Positions 43,688 to 51,851 of a stretch of 64,000 nt of DNA are shown piece by piece (within the stretch, counting starts at the first letter, position 1; each line of letters opens with the position of its first letter). Below the pieces are notes generated by a model, which had not been told where the DNA came from, did no database searches, and saw only the letters and a program-made list of their open reading frames with translations. Both the position numbers and the translations under genes were made by a program. This stretch comes from Ulvibacterium sp. (GTDB lineage: Bacteria > Bacteroidota > Bacteroidia > Flavobacteriales > Flavobacteriaceae): NCBI RefSeq assembly GCF_028285715.1, contig NZ_JANQOO010000020.1, positions 1 to 64,000 of the forward strand, written 5' to 3'.

Positions 43688-43843
43688 ATGGGTTTCGGAT
43701 ATGATCCATATATCGGAACATTACCCTTGAGAAAGGCAACTACTGAACAATATTATGCTTTAGGACCTCGTAAAACACTACGCTCGCAAGAAACGTCAAA
43801 AGAATACCAAGAGAAAAAATATTTCAATTATCCCTATCCATAA
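43688..43843 (+). CDS. Possible 51-aa Tyr-rich ORF, overlapping the HxlR gene end
   Basis: ATG 43688 opens MGFGYDPYIGTLPLRK and ends KKYFNYPYP; the frame is open 13 codons upstream of the ATG. It overlaps the 3' end of the convergent HxlR gene by 20 bases. On the opposite strand, the frame following the HxlR stop is hydrophobic (IFSLGILLTFLASVVFYEV), so at most one is real. Weak evidence. Confidence 0.2.
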   Translation: MGFGYDPYIGTLPLRKATTEQYYALGPRKTLRSQETSKEYQEKKYFNYPYP

Positions 43844-44165
43844 AGTTTTTGGCCCAAGTGTGCCGAGCCCAGCCGCCTAGAGGTGCTAGCAGCTCATATA
43901 GCTCTTTGCCATGTGGGGTAAGGGTATATCCATCCAATGTTCTTTCTATCAGATAGGATTCTCGAAGTTCCTTTAGACGCTTGTTCAAAGTAGTTGGTGA
44001 AATGTATTCGCAATACTCCTGAAGTCTTCTAAATGTACTTGGGCCCTGGTAAAGATGCCAGATTATGCCCATGGCCCAATTACGGCCCAGTAAATCCAAC
44101 AAGGCCATAATGGGCTGCCCAGTTTTAGAACCCCTTACGGGTTTGCCAGGAGTTGGTATTTTCAT
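43824..44165 (-). CDS. HxlR-family regulator 1
   Basis: 113-aa winged-helix regulator starting MKIPTPGKPVRG at ATG 44165 (18 residues upstream look non-coding). The HxlR core is visible: LLDLLGRNWAMGIIWHLYQG, EYISPTTLNKRLKEL, then the wing RTLDGYTLTPHGKELYE. The palindrome CTACA-TATTT-TGTAG at 44171-44185 lies five bases upstream, its likely own operator. It has no cysteine in the position used for redox sensing in YodB-type members. Target genes beyond itself are unclear. Confidence 0.87.
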   Translation of the reverse strand: MKIPTPGKPVRGSKTGQPIMALLDLLGRNWAMGIIWHLYQGPSTFRRLQEYCEYISPTTLNKRLKELRESYLIERTLDGYTLTPHGKELYELLAPLGGWARHTWAKNFMDRDN

Positions 44166-44170
44166 AATTA

Positions 44171-44185
44171 CTACATATTTTGTAG
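44171..44185. promoter_or_regulatory. Predicted operator of HxlR regulator 1
   Basis: CTACA, TATTT, TGTAG: a 15-bp inverted repeat five bases upstream of ATG 44165. Its TAC...GTA ends resemble sites of characterised HxlR proteins such as YodB. Confidence 0.5.
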
Positions 44186-44301
44186 CGAACGTACGAAAAA
44201 AGAAGTAGCTTATCAATCTTAAAACCTCTTCATTTCAAAAAAGTCGCTTGGGATTAGGATCCTTGACAACAATCTATGTCCATGGTGCCATGGTCCATAC
44301 A

Positions 44302-44751
44302 TTAGGTTGTAGCCAGTTTTTTAGTGTAATTCTCGATTAGCTCTCTACAATATTTCTCCTTATTTTTCTTAATCTGTTCTAACTCTTCATAATCCCCAAT
44401 GGTAGGGTTTAGGGTTCTTATGTTTTCGTGACTCCATAGTGCCAGTTCAATGATTACCGGGGTCAACGCTATTCCTTTTGCTGTAAGATGGTAGTAATTT
44501 GTCTTCCTATTATCCGGTTTCTGGGATTTTGAGATAATTGCCAATCCTTCCAAGAATTTGAGTTTTGCCGAAAGGATATTTGTTGCTATCCCTTCTTTAC
44601 TTTCCGTAAAATCCTTAAATGTTTCCGCATCTTCAAAGAGCATCTGCTTAACAATGACCAAAGCCCATTTATCTCCTAAAATATCTATGGCCGATGTTAT
44701 GGCGCAACTACAACGGAAGGTCGGTTCCATATTTGATTTTTTCTCTTGCAT
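44302..44751 (-). CDS. HxlR-family regulator 2
   Basis: 149-aa HxlR regulator. The pattern SAIDILGDKWALVIVKQMLF and NILSAKLKFLEGLAIISKSQ is the usual core. N-terminal Cys residues (FRCSCAIT) sit where HxlR redox sensors carry the reactive Cys. The start ATG 44751 (MQEKKSN) or ATG 44730 (MEPTFRC) are both possible. It diverges from the NTF2-like gene; the operator at 44773-44789 serves both. Confidence 0.87.
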   Translation of the reverse strand: MQEKKSNMEPTFRCSCAITSAIDILGDKWALVIVKQMLFEDAETFKDFTESKEGIATNILSAKLKFLEGLAIISKSQKPDNRKTNYYHLTAKGIALTPVIIELALWSHENIRTLNPTIGDYEELEQIKKNKEKYCRELIENYTKKLATT

Positions 44752-44772
44752 ACAACGATTAAGCTTAAAATA

Positions 44773-44789
44773 ACTTGCATTGTGCAAGT
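44773..44789. promoter_or_regulatory. Predicted operator of HxlR regulator 2
   Basis: Perfect inverted repeat ACTTGCA, TTG, TGCAAGT in the divergent gap. A further copy of the half-site (ACTTGCA, 44805-44811) lies 32 bases on. The site covers the -33 element of the NTF2-like gene. Confidence 0.7.
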
Positions 44790-44805
44790 AATATTTATAT
44801 TTTTA
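44775..44805 (+). promoter_or_regulatory. Promoter of the NTF2-like gene
   Basis: TTG at 44775-44777, 20 bases, then TATTTTTA at 44798-44805, one base off the consensus. It overlaps the palindrome, so the HxlR protein should control it. Confidence 0.5.
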
Positions 44806-44849
44806 CTTGCAAATTAAAAGTAATAATCATATTTCTAAAATCCAACAAA

Positions 44850-45230
44850 ATGACATCCAATGAACAATCATTCAATGAATATGAAGCCATTGAGCAGGCA
44901 TTGAAGTCTTACATTGCATCGGCCAAAACAGGTGACGCAAGTGGTTACAGGCAAGACTGGTACGACCACACCCGTGTGGTTGGCTGTCTTGATGGGCGGT
45001 TTTATAATATCACCAGGGATGAAACCATAAAATTTGCGGAGCAATTAGGTGGATCACATGATGTTAAAAGCCGTATTGCTTACATAGATTATCAGGGGAA
45101 CGCAGCAGTTGTAAGGCTTGAGTCCTTGAACTGGGGTGGTGTTCGATATACCGATTTTTTTATCCTAAGCAAAGCTGAAGGTGAATGGAAGGTCAGTGGC
45201 AAGGTATTTGACGCCCATGATAGAAATTAA
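44850..45230 (+). CDS. NTF2-like (lumazine-binding-like) protein
   Basis: 126-aa protein starting MTSNEQSFNEYEAIEQALK at ATG 44850 (the longer frame from 44775 begins in the operator). The fold pattern matches the putative lumazine-binding/SnoaL superfamily: helix, then DWYDHTRVVGCLDGRF, AAVVRLESLNWGGVRYTDFF and GEWKVSGKVFD. Paired with a divergent HxlR regulator, a detoxification or quinone/aldehyde-related role is plausible but not shown. Confidence 0.82.
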   Translation: MTSNEQSFNEYEAIEQALKSYIASAKTGDASGYRQDWYDHTRVVGCLDGRFYNITRDETIKFAEQLGGSHDVKSRIAYIDYQGNAAVVRLESLNWGGVRYTDFFILSKAEGEWKVSGKVFDAHDRN

Positions 45231-45277
45231 ATAATCGAATCCAGAAAATACCGGCCTTCGTACGGGGTAGGCGGTGG

Positions 45278-46360
45278 TTATTCATTCAAATTTTCACTCC
45301 ATGTTGACATAGATAATCGTTGATTGCCATTTTCATCCAATAGGCCCGTATCACGCCATAATTGACCCAAGTTTTTTAAATCATCAGGAAATGTCTCCCA
45401 AAGTTCATCGAAGTCGCGATGTGCCCACCAAATGATAAACTCATAATTATGTTCCTGGGCATTCAAAAGTAAGGTTTGCAGATAGTCATTTTGCCCGGTT
45501 TCATCTCCGTTAATGGATAGGTTAAAATCTGGAACCACTAAATTTTCCGCAATATGACCACTTTCAACAAATGCAATAGGCCTATTGATGTTTTGATGTA
45601 GAAAGTCAAAAGTTTCCTGAAATTCGGATTTTGAATGCTGGTTTTTGAGGAATGGGTAAAAACTAATTGCTGCAAAATCCATTTGATTTATATAGCCGGT
45701 TATCTCATTGATGTAATTTGTTGGGTCGGCAACATCCGGTTCGTACAGGTTGTGGAGCGATATGGATTCCGAAATCGGTAAATTTGGGTACAGTTCCTTA
45801 ATTCTCGATTTTACATTTTGAATCAGGATTTTATAGGAACCCCATTTGCTTTCAGCCCGTAGTCTAAATTCATTGACCTCAATAGCAATTACCAAAAAAT
45901 CCGGTGCAAGTCGATCAACTAAATAGTTGATGTGTTCAAAATAGGCCTCTTCAATTTCAATATCAGCCAAGTCTGTATATGACGGTATTGTTCCATCGAA
46001 ATCTTCGGCAATCTCATCTCTATTTGAATTGAAAAGACCAACGGAAAGCAATAGTTGATTGCTTTCTATTTTCTTATTTACCCTACCCGATATTTCATTC
46101 GTGAATTCCAAGGGTAAAGGTGAGTCGTTCATCCAAGCCTTCCAGGGAATTTTGTTATCAATATGTTCAGCGTAAATATCAGAATTGCTTTCAATAAAGG
46201 AATAGGTGTCATCCACATCCTTTTGATCCGGGCCAAAACTCCAAGTAGTAAATCCCATTTTAAAATTTCGGCTTATGGATTGAGAAGAATCATCATCCTT
46301 ACTACAACTTAGCAAAGAAATGGAGATAGTCACCAGAACTATATAAAACCTGTGCAACAT
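45278..46360 (-). CDS. Lipoprotein with glycosidase-like TIM barrel
   Basis: 360-aa exported lipoprotein (MLHRFYIVLV..., lipobox LLSCS at about residue 20). Two acidic positions suit a clan GH-A pair: Glu in AIEVNEF (about 161-164) as acid/base and Glu266 in AFVESGH as nucleophile, with beta strands between. No family is recognised; GH53-like or other arabinogalactan-type enzymes are possible. ATG 46381 is an alternative start. No polysaccharide-locus genes stand next to it. Confidence 0.5.
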   Translation of the reverse strand: MLHRFYIVLVTISISLLSCSKDDDSSQSISRNFKMGFTTWSFGPDQKDVDDTYSFIESNSDIYAEHIDNKIPWKAWMNDSPLPLEFTNEISGRVNKKIESNQLLLSVGLFNSNRDEIAEDFDGTIPSYTDLADIEIEEAYFEHINYLVDRLAPDFLVIAIEVNEFRLRAESKWGSYKILIQNVKSRIKELYPNLPISESISLHNLYEPDVADPTNYINEITGYINQMDFAAISFYPFLKNQHSKSEFQETFDFLHQNINRPIAFVESGHIAENLVVPDFNLSINGDETGQNDYLQTLLLNAQEHNYEFIIWWAHRDFDELWETFPDDLKNLGQLWRDTGLLDENGNQRLSMSTWSENLNE

Positions 46361-46604
46361 ATTTGTTTTTGTGCTAGTCATTGCAAACCAGTGGGTATAT
46401 GACGAATTTTACGTATCCCCAATCTTAACGATTAAAATGGGATACTATTTTAGTCCAGACCAAGATATTCTCATAAGGATGCCTGATCCAATTTTGTAAG
46501 TATGGTGAAGGTTTGAAGGATTGATTTTAAAAAATCCTCATTTTACAGAACCGGAACTTATAGGGCTTTTCCCTTTTAGGCCCCTTCTTGTCTTCTTTTA
46601 CGTG

Positions 46605-46633
46605 TTGGAAACCCAAAATCAGCCGTAAATTTG
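46605..46633 (+). promoter_or_regulatory. Promoter of the AraC gene at 46678
   Basis: TTG at 46605-46607, 18 bases, TAAATTTG at 46626-46633. Distance to the start codon is 44 bases, so a leader of about 35-40 nt is expected. Confidence 0.5.
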
Positions 46634-46677
46634 TTAAATAATAAATGATTGAATAGTTATATAGATGCCTAAATAAA

Positions 46678-47583
46678 ATGAATATAAAACAGTATAGCAC
46701 CGAGAAGTTCAGAAAGCAATTCACCTATGCAGATGAATCTTTGGATCAACTTTTTAGGGACGACTATGTATTCTATTTCTGTATCGAGGTCGAAAAGGTC
46801 ATTCCATTTGCCAAAACACCTATCCCACCTGTAAAGGAACAAAGTCATTCTATAATTTACATTGCCGGTGGTGTATTTGAAATCACAAAAGGAAATAAGC
46901 ATTTTGTTATCAAAAAGGGTGAGGGTATTGCGATTCCAGCCGGTGAGGTGTTTTCCATCGATTCCATTTCCAAGGATCTGAAAGGATACAGTCTTCACTT
47001 TTTGCCCGAGTTGTTAATGAGCGGGGAAAGTGTTGTTGAGCTATTGCCCAAGTTCGATTTTCTTGTTCCCTATTCCAACGTAATCTTTCGCCCTAGGCCC
47101 AACGATTCATCATTGGAATACTTGTTGAAGCGGGTAAATGGGATTTATACCCGATCCGGCTATGAAAAGCGGACACTGGTCCAATCCTACATACTCACTA
47201 TCTTAGCCGAGTGCGATAATTGTAAGAGTAACGCGCCGGTCGGTACCGCTCAATATCAACTCATCACCAATAAATTCAAAAGCCTCTTGTTTAATCATTT
47301 TAAGATTGAACGAAGAACCACTTTCTATTCGGGCAAACTGGGTATCACACCAAATCATTTGAACAAAGTACTAAAAGAGACTACCGGAAAATCCACCAGC
47401 GAATGGATAAATGAGGCCATCATTTTAGAATCAAAATTCTTGTTGTCCCAAACAACGATGCGGATCAGTGAAGTAGCGTTTGCTGTGGGCGTCGAAGACC
47501 CATCTTATTTTACCAGGCTTTTTAAAAAGTCAGAGCATCTTACCCCAATCGACTATAGGGATAAAATGATTGAAAAATCCTAG
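46678..47583 (+). CDS. AraC-family transcriptional regulator
   Basis: 301-aa regulator. An N-terminal cupin-like sensor (GGVFEITKGNKHFVIKKGEG) is followed by the C-terminal AraC double helix-turn-helix, with GKLGITPNHLNKVLKETTGK and VGVEDPSYFTRLFKKSEHLT. It sits 74 bases upstream of a four-gene membrane operon on the same strand and is the likely activator. Effector unknown. Confidence 0.9.
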   Translation: MNIKQYSTEKFRKQFTYADESLDQLFRDDYVFYFCIEVEKVIPFAKTPIPPVKEQSHSIIYIAGGVFEITKGNKHFVIKKGEGIAIPAGEVFSIDSISKDLKGYSLHFLPELLMSGESVVELLPKFDFLVPYSNVIFRPRPNDSSLEYLLKRVNGIYTRSGYEKRTLVQSYILTILAECDNCKSNAPVGTAQYQLITNKFKSLLFNHFKIERRTTFYSGKLGITPNHLNKVLKETTGKSTSEWINEAIILESKFLLSQTTMRISEVAFAVGVEDPSYFTRLFKKSEHLTPIDYRDKMIEKS

Positions 47584-47657
47584 CAATAGTATTTGTTGTC
47601 CTATACGATTTTTTAATTACAGCGATAGTTTTGTGCTGAGTTCTAAATATTAGGCCC

Positions 47658-48020
47658 ATGAGCATTTTACTCTGGATATGTCAAGGACTTTTGGCGCTGC
47701 TATTCGTCCTTATAGGTGTTATGAAAATAGCATTGCCCATTCCAAAATTATCAGAAAACATGAAGTGGGTATTGGATTTCCCTTCCTTGGCCGTAAGAGG
47801 TATTGGCACGTTGGAAATAATTCTCGGAATTGCCATTTTATTACCTCGATTTATGGGTACTGTCCCGATTTCAATTTCTGTTTACGCCGGTTACGGCATT
47901 GCGGCCATAATGATAGGCGCTATCATAACCCATGCCGCCCGTGGCGAATATCCCTTTATTGCAATGAACGTGATTGTATTGGCTATGGCACTTGTTGTAA
48001 GTTTTTATATAATCAAATAA
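47658..48020 (+). CDS. DoxX-like membrane protein
   Basis: 120-aa protein with four hydrophobic segments of the DoxX/DoxD-like family (small quinone- or redox-associated membrane proteins). MKIALPIPKLSENMKWVLDF separates the first segments. A TAGTTTTG promoter element (47626-47633) lies upstream. First gene of the operon 47658-49045, behind the AraC gene. Confidence 0.78.
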   Translation: MSILLWICQGLLALLFVLIGVMKIALPIPKLSENMKWVLDFPSLAVRGIGTLEIILGIAILLPRFMGTVPISISVYAGYGIAAIMIGAIITHAARGEYPFIAMNVIVLAMALVVSFYIIK

Positions 48021-48023
48021 TGT

Positions 48024-48485
48024 ATGTATGAATTCCTGTTGAATTTTCATTCAATATTCAGATATGCCGTTATGCTTAGCCTATTGTTTTCCATTGGGGT
48101 CGCTTACGACGGATATAGGAATAAAAAGCGGTTTACCAAGTCAGCCGATACATTGAGACATTGGACGGCCACAATTGCGCACATTCAATTGATAGTAGGT
48201 TTTATCCTCTATTTTAAAAGTCCGATAATTTCTTTTTTCTATTCAAATTATGAACTAGTATCGGAAAGTTGGAACACCATCTTCTTTGCTGTAGTACATT
48301 TTGCCATAATGTTGATCGGGATCGTGATTCTGACCATTGCTTCCGCGATGGCAAAGAGAAAACCTTCAGATGAACTAAAGTTTAAAACAATGCTAGTTTG
48401 GTACAGTGTCTCCCTAATATTGATAGTAATCGCGATCCCCTGGCCTTTTTCTCCACTCTCGGAACGTCCACTGATTCGTTATTGA
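48024..48485 (+). CDS. Four-helix membrane protein, cytochrome-b-like
   Basis: 153-aa protein with four transmembrane helices. Histidines occur in FHSIFRYAVM, LRHWTATIAHIQL and AVVHFAIML, placed where haem-binding would be possible. Similar Bacteroidota proteins are sometimes labelled cytochrome B, but haem binding is not established. Second gene of the operon, three bases after the first. Confidence 0.6.
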   Translation: MYEFLLNFHSIFRYAVMLSLLFSIGVAYDGYRNKKRFTKSADTLRHWTATIAHIQLIVGFILYFKSPIISFFYSNYELVSESWNTIFFAVVHFAIMLIGIVILTIASAMAKRKPSDELKFKTMLVWYSVSLILIVIAIPWPFSPLSERPLIRY

Positions 48486-48486
48486 T

Positions 48487-48804
48487 GTGAGGTTGTTGAC
48501 TACCAAAATAGGACGCTTAAGAGTTATCGGTTTTTTAGAGGGTATTTCCCTCTTACTAATGGTGTTTGTATCCATGCCGCTTAGGGTAATTTATGGAATA
48601 TCTGAACTGTCACATATCCTAGGTCCTTTACACGGCGGTCTATTTCTGCTGTTTATATTCAACGCCTTAGGTGTAGGTATAGAGTATCGATGGAAGTTTA
48701 GAAAAACAACCTGGAAGGTTTTGTTGGCATGTATTGTACCATTCGGAACTTTCTACGTAGACCGCAAGATATTAAAAGCCATGTATAATGAAGAAATATC
48801 TTAA
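48487..48804 (+). CDS. DUF3817 membrane protein
   Basis: 105-aa membrane protein. The segments GRLRVIGFLEGISLLLMVF and LGPLHGGLFLLFIFNALGV, then FGTFYVDRKILK, are diagnostic of DUF3817. Function unknown. The start codon is GTG 48487, one base after the previous stop, supported by the motif start. It overlaps the next gene by 17 bases. Confidence 0.82.
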   Translation: MRLLTTKIGRLRVIGFLEGISLLLMVFVSMPLRVIYGISELSHILGPLHGGLFLLFIFNALGVGIEYRWKFRKTTWKVLLACIVPFGTFYVDRKILKAMYNEEIS

Positions 48805-49045
48805 TAGCGTTGAATTTTATCTATTTAAAACGAATGTTTCCCGACCTTGGGACATCTCCAGAATATCACCATACTTGAACGGAATTGTGGAATATGGTAA
48901 GTGGAGTTTTGATTTAGAGGATGATGATAAAGTGTTATGCCTACACTGTACGCCGGAAATCAAGCCTAAAGTTGAACACCTGATGAGAGTAAGGGGTTTT
49001 ACAGTTGAGGAATTGCACTACTTGGAAAATGAGGTACAGGGTTAA
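48788..49045 (+). CDS. Small HMA-like protein lacking CxxC
   Basis: 85-aa protein. The pattern VEFYLFKTNVSRPWDISRIS...WSFDLEDDDKVLCLH resembles the copper-chaperone HMA fold (beta-alpha-beta-beta-alpha-beta), but the CxxC pair is missing. A Cys/His pair (VLCLHC) lies on the third strand. It overlaps DUF3817 and completes the operon. A metal link is inference. Confidence 0.55.
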   Translation: MKKYLNSVEFYLFKTNVSRPWDISRISPYLNGIVEYGKWSFDLEDDDKVLCLHCTPEIKPKVEHLMRVRGFTVEELHYLENEVQG

Positions 49046-49104
49046 ACAACGCAATCAGTTTTTAGTATTTCGGCGATTATTTTTAAAAGGAATTTCCTTA
49101 TGTT

Positions 49105-50193
49105 TTACGATAGTCTTACAGGTTTTCCGGTTCTGGCCGATTCGTTAATGGCCTCTACAACAACAATATCTTTCATACCGTCCTCACCGGGAACAAGTAC
49201 AGGAGTGTCCTTTAAAATGGCCAAGGCATCATCATCCATCTGGCGTGCCTGTTGATTTTCAATGTAGGTATCCAAGAGCATGCCGTCACTGGCCTCGCCC
49301 TTTACCCCCCTGTAGGATTGAAAGGGTTGCAGTCTGTACCATCCTTTTTCACAATCGGCCTGTAGAATATTGATACTCCTTGATGCGGTAGTTTGTCCAT
49401 TGGCCTTGATTCCATTTGAAAAATCAATCTCAAAAATACTCGTTTCCGGTACTTCCTTATAGACCTCCGGTCGGGAATTCTCATGATGCCCCTTTACGGA
49501 AATAGGTTCCATTCCCGTGGTATACCGCATGGCGTTTATTGCATAGACCCCAACATCATAGAGCAGACCACCTCCCAACTCGGCATCCATACGCCAATTG
49601 TTTGGGGGATTAACAATATTGAAGCCTACTTCGGCCTTTACTTTTTTAATATCGCCGAACGGCTTGGTCCTGGCCCATTGTATGACTTGTTGTGTATTAG
49701 GTTCATGTTGCATACGATACCCAATGGATAGCTTTACCTTGTTTTTAGTACAGGCCTCGATAATCGCCAGGCATTCCTTGGCCGTCTTTGCCATCGGTTT
49801 TTCGCACCATACGTGCTTTCCCGTATTGGCCGCTTTTATGGCGTATTCCGCATGTAATCCCGTAGGCAATACGATATAGATAACATCGATATCCGGGTTA
49901 TCCGCAATACTATCCATATTTTGATAATTGTACACATTCTTGTCGGGAATATCATAGCGCTCTTGCCAGACAGGAATTTTTTCGGGACTACCGGTAACAA
50001 TTCCTGTGAGTAGGCAATGTTCGGTACGTTGTAGGGCGGGAGCCAATATGGTAGAACTATAGTTCCCCAGTCCTACCAGACACACCCCCAATTTTTTCTT
50101 TTTAGAATGTAATGTAAAGGCGTAATGCGTTACTATTCCGAGTCCTCCGAGAAACAGTCCCGATTTTTTTAGAAATTCCCTTCTTTTTTGCAT
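49105..50193 (-). CDS. Gfo/Idh/MocA-family oxidoreductase, exported
   Basis: 362-aa NAD(P)-dependent sugar oxidoreductase. A twin-arginine-type leader (KRREFLKKSGLFLGGLGI) precedes the Rossmann start LGVCLVGLGNYSS; the EKP motif WCEKPMAKTA (about residue 135) marks the family, and the substrate domain follows. These enzymes oxidise or epimerise sugars, as in glucose-fructose oxidoreductase. The Tat signal suggests periplasmic action. It stands alone. Confidence 0.88.
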   Translation of the reverse strand: MQKRREFLKKSGLFLGGLGIVTHYAFTLHSKKKKLGVCLVGLGNYSSTILAPALQRTEHCLLTGIVTGSPEKIPVWQERYDIPDKNVYNYQNMDSIADNPDIDVIYIVLPTGLHAEYAIKAANTGKHVWCEKPMAKTAKECLAIIEACTKNKVKLSIGYRMQHEPNTQQVIQWARTKPFGDIKKVKAEVGFNIVNPPNNWRMDAELGGGLLYDVGVYAINAMRYTTGMEPISVKGHHENSRPEVYKEVPETSIFEIDFSNGIKANGQTTASRSINILQADCEKGWYRLQPFQSYRGVKGEASDGMLLDTYIENQQARQMDDDALAILKDTPVLVPGEDGMKDIVVVEAINESARTGKPVRLS

Positions 50194-50342
50194 GCTTCAA
50201 AATTCTTGGATGTTCCCTAAATGTAATCACACGCATGGGAACACCCTCCTCTTTTTACACAACTTTATGACTTTGTCACTCTCTTTTGCATATCAGCGGA
50301 ATTGAGCGTAGTTTTAAGGGCAACCGCCAAAACTCCGGCCTC

Positions 50343-51317
50343 ATGTCATTGAAACCCGATTTTATCCATAATCTCTCCCTGCCTGCCATAGCGGCCCCAA
50401 TGTTTTTAATATCAGGACCTGAATTGGTCATCGAGTGTTGCAAAAATGGAATCGTTGGCACCTTTCCGGCACTTAACCAACGAACTAGTGAAGGTTTCGA
50501 AGAATGGCTCCTGGAAATAAAATCGGAACTCCAAAAGTTTGAGGAAGAAACGGGTAAGAAGCCCGCTCCCTTTGGCGTGAACCTCATTGTACATCCCACC
50601 AATCCTAGATTGGAGGCCGATCTAAAGCTCTGTATAAAGCATCAGGTTCCTTTGGTCATTACGTCATTGGGGGCCGTAAGTCAAGTTGTGGATGCCGTAC
50701 ATAGTTATGGCGGATTGGTTTTCCATGATATCATCAAAAAGCGACACGGGGAAAAGGCCGCCCAAGCCGGAGTTGATGGACTCATATTGGTGGCGGCAGG
50801 TGCTGGAGGCCACGCCGGTACTATTAACCCCATGACCTTAGTCGCCGAAATCAAGGCATTTTTTAATGGGCCCGTTGTGCTTTCCGGCTGTATTAGCACA
50901 GGGAGGGATATTGCCTCCGCCCTTCAAATGGGAGCGGACTTGGCCTATATGGGTACCCGATTCATCAATGCCGAAGAAAGTAAGGCCCCTGAAGCTTACC
51001 AACAAATGATCATAGAGGCAGGTGCCAGTGATGTGGTCTATACTGCAGCCATTTCTGGGGTACATGCCAATTTCCTGGGTGCCAGTTTAAAGGCAGCAGG
51101 TTTAAGCGATGCCGATTTGAAGAAGGGTACCAAAATAGATTTTGGAAAGGAATTGGACACCGAGGCCAAGGCCTGGAAAACTATATGGTCCGCAGGGCAA
51201 GGTGTGGCCACCATTCATAATTCACTTCCGGTTTCAAAATTGGTAGATATTTTAAAATCCGAGTTTAAATCGGCTATTGAGGAGCACATCAAAGTTTTGG
51301 AAATTTATCCCAAATAA
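50343..51317 (+). CDS. Nitronate-monooxygenase-like flavin oxidoreductase
   Basis: 324-aa TIM-barrel FMN enzyme. Start MSLKPDFIHNLSLPAIAAPM at ATG 50343; the frame opens 57 bases earlier with a less likely start. The flavin-binding GAGGHAGTINP, the phosphate-site GADLAYMGTRFINAEESKAP and the VLSGCISTGRDIASA segments match the nitronate monooxygenase/2-nitropropane dioxygenase family. Physiological substrate is unknown. Confidence 0.9.
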   Translation: MSLKPDFIHNLSLPAIAAPMFLISGPELVIECCKNGIVGTFPALNQRTSEGFEEWLLEIKSELQKFEEETGKKPAPFGVNLIVHPTNPRLEADLKLCIKHQVPLVITSLGAVSQVVDAVHSYGGLVFHDIIKKRHGEKAAQAGVDGLILVAAGAGGHAGTINPMTLVAEIKAFFNGPVVLSGCISTGRDIASALQMGADLAYMGTRFINAEESKAPEAYQQMIIEAGASDVVYTAAISGVHANFLGASLKAAGLSDADLKKGTKIDFGKELDTEAKAWKTIWSAGQGVATIHNSLPVSKLVDILKSEFKSAIEEHIKVLEIYPK

Positions 51318-51440
51318 CTGAATCCGCTTAACGAACTGCATACAAAACTTTACCAACCAGAAAGAAATCAAGAGTGTCAAGCTTCAATGTTGCGGTCACC
51401 AATTCCGGAACATATGAAATTGGTAATAATTCTCGAATCT

Positions 51441-51716
51441 TTAGTATCGGGAAATCTGTTTATGGACATAGCACCACATCCATCTTTCATTGGGCTCTGC
51501 TGAAATGATTACCGGATGTTCATGCGAAAGGGCGTGCTTGCTCGCATGCTTGTTGGGCGAACTATCACAGCATAAGGTAACCCCACAGCTCTGGCAGGTG
51601 CGTAAATGAACCCAGGTATCACCTGTCTTTACGCATTCCTCGCACTCATAATTGCGCGGTTTCCGAATCGTTTCCACTGCTTGTACATGTTCACATTTCT
51701 TAAATCGAAGAGCCAT
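51441..51716 (-). CDS. UBP-type zinc-finger protein
   Basis: 91-aa protein made almost wholly of a ZnF-UBP domain, known mainly from eukaryotic deubiquitinases. The Cys/His spacing is clear: CEHV at 8-11, CEEC at 25-28, CQSC at 41-44, CC at 49-50 and HASKHALSHEHP from 57. In bacteria, stand-alone versions exist, and their role is unknown; no ubiquitin-like gene lies near. It is convergent with the nitronate-monooxygenase-like gene. Confidence 0.85.
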   Translation of the reverse strand: MALRFKKCEHVQAVETIRKPRNYECEECVKTGDTWVHLRTCQSCGVTLCCDSSPNKHASKHALSHEHPVIISAEPNERWMWCYVHKQISRY

Positions 51717-51851
51717 GATTTAAAAATACAACAATCTTCGTAATCCTATTTTCAAGTTTGTATCGATTATGAAAGTTTTAAGTACTTTTAGGTGATATGT
51801 TCTTCCGGACCCGTATGGGAAATACGTTTTCACCTCTTAATCCAGACCAAA

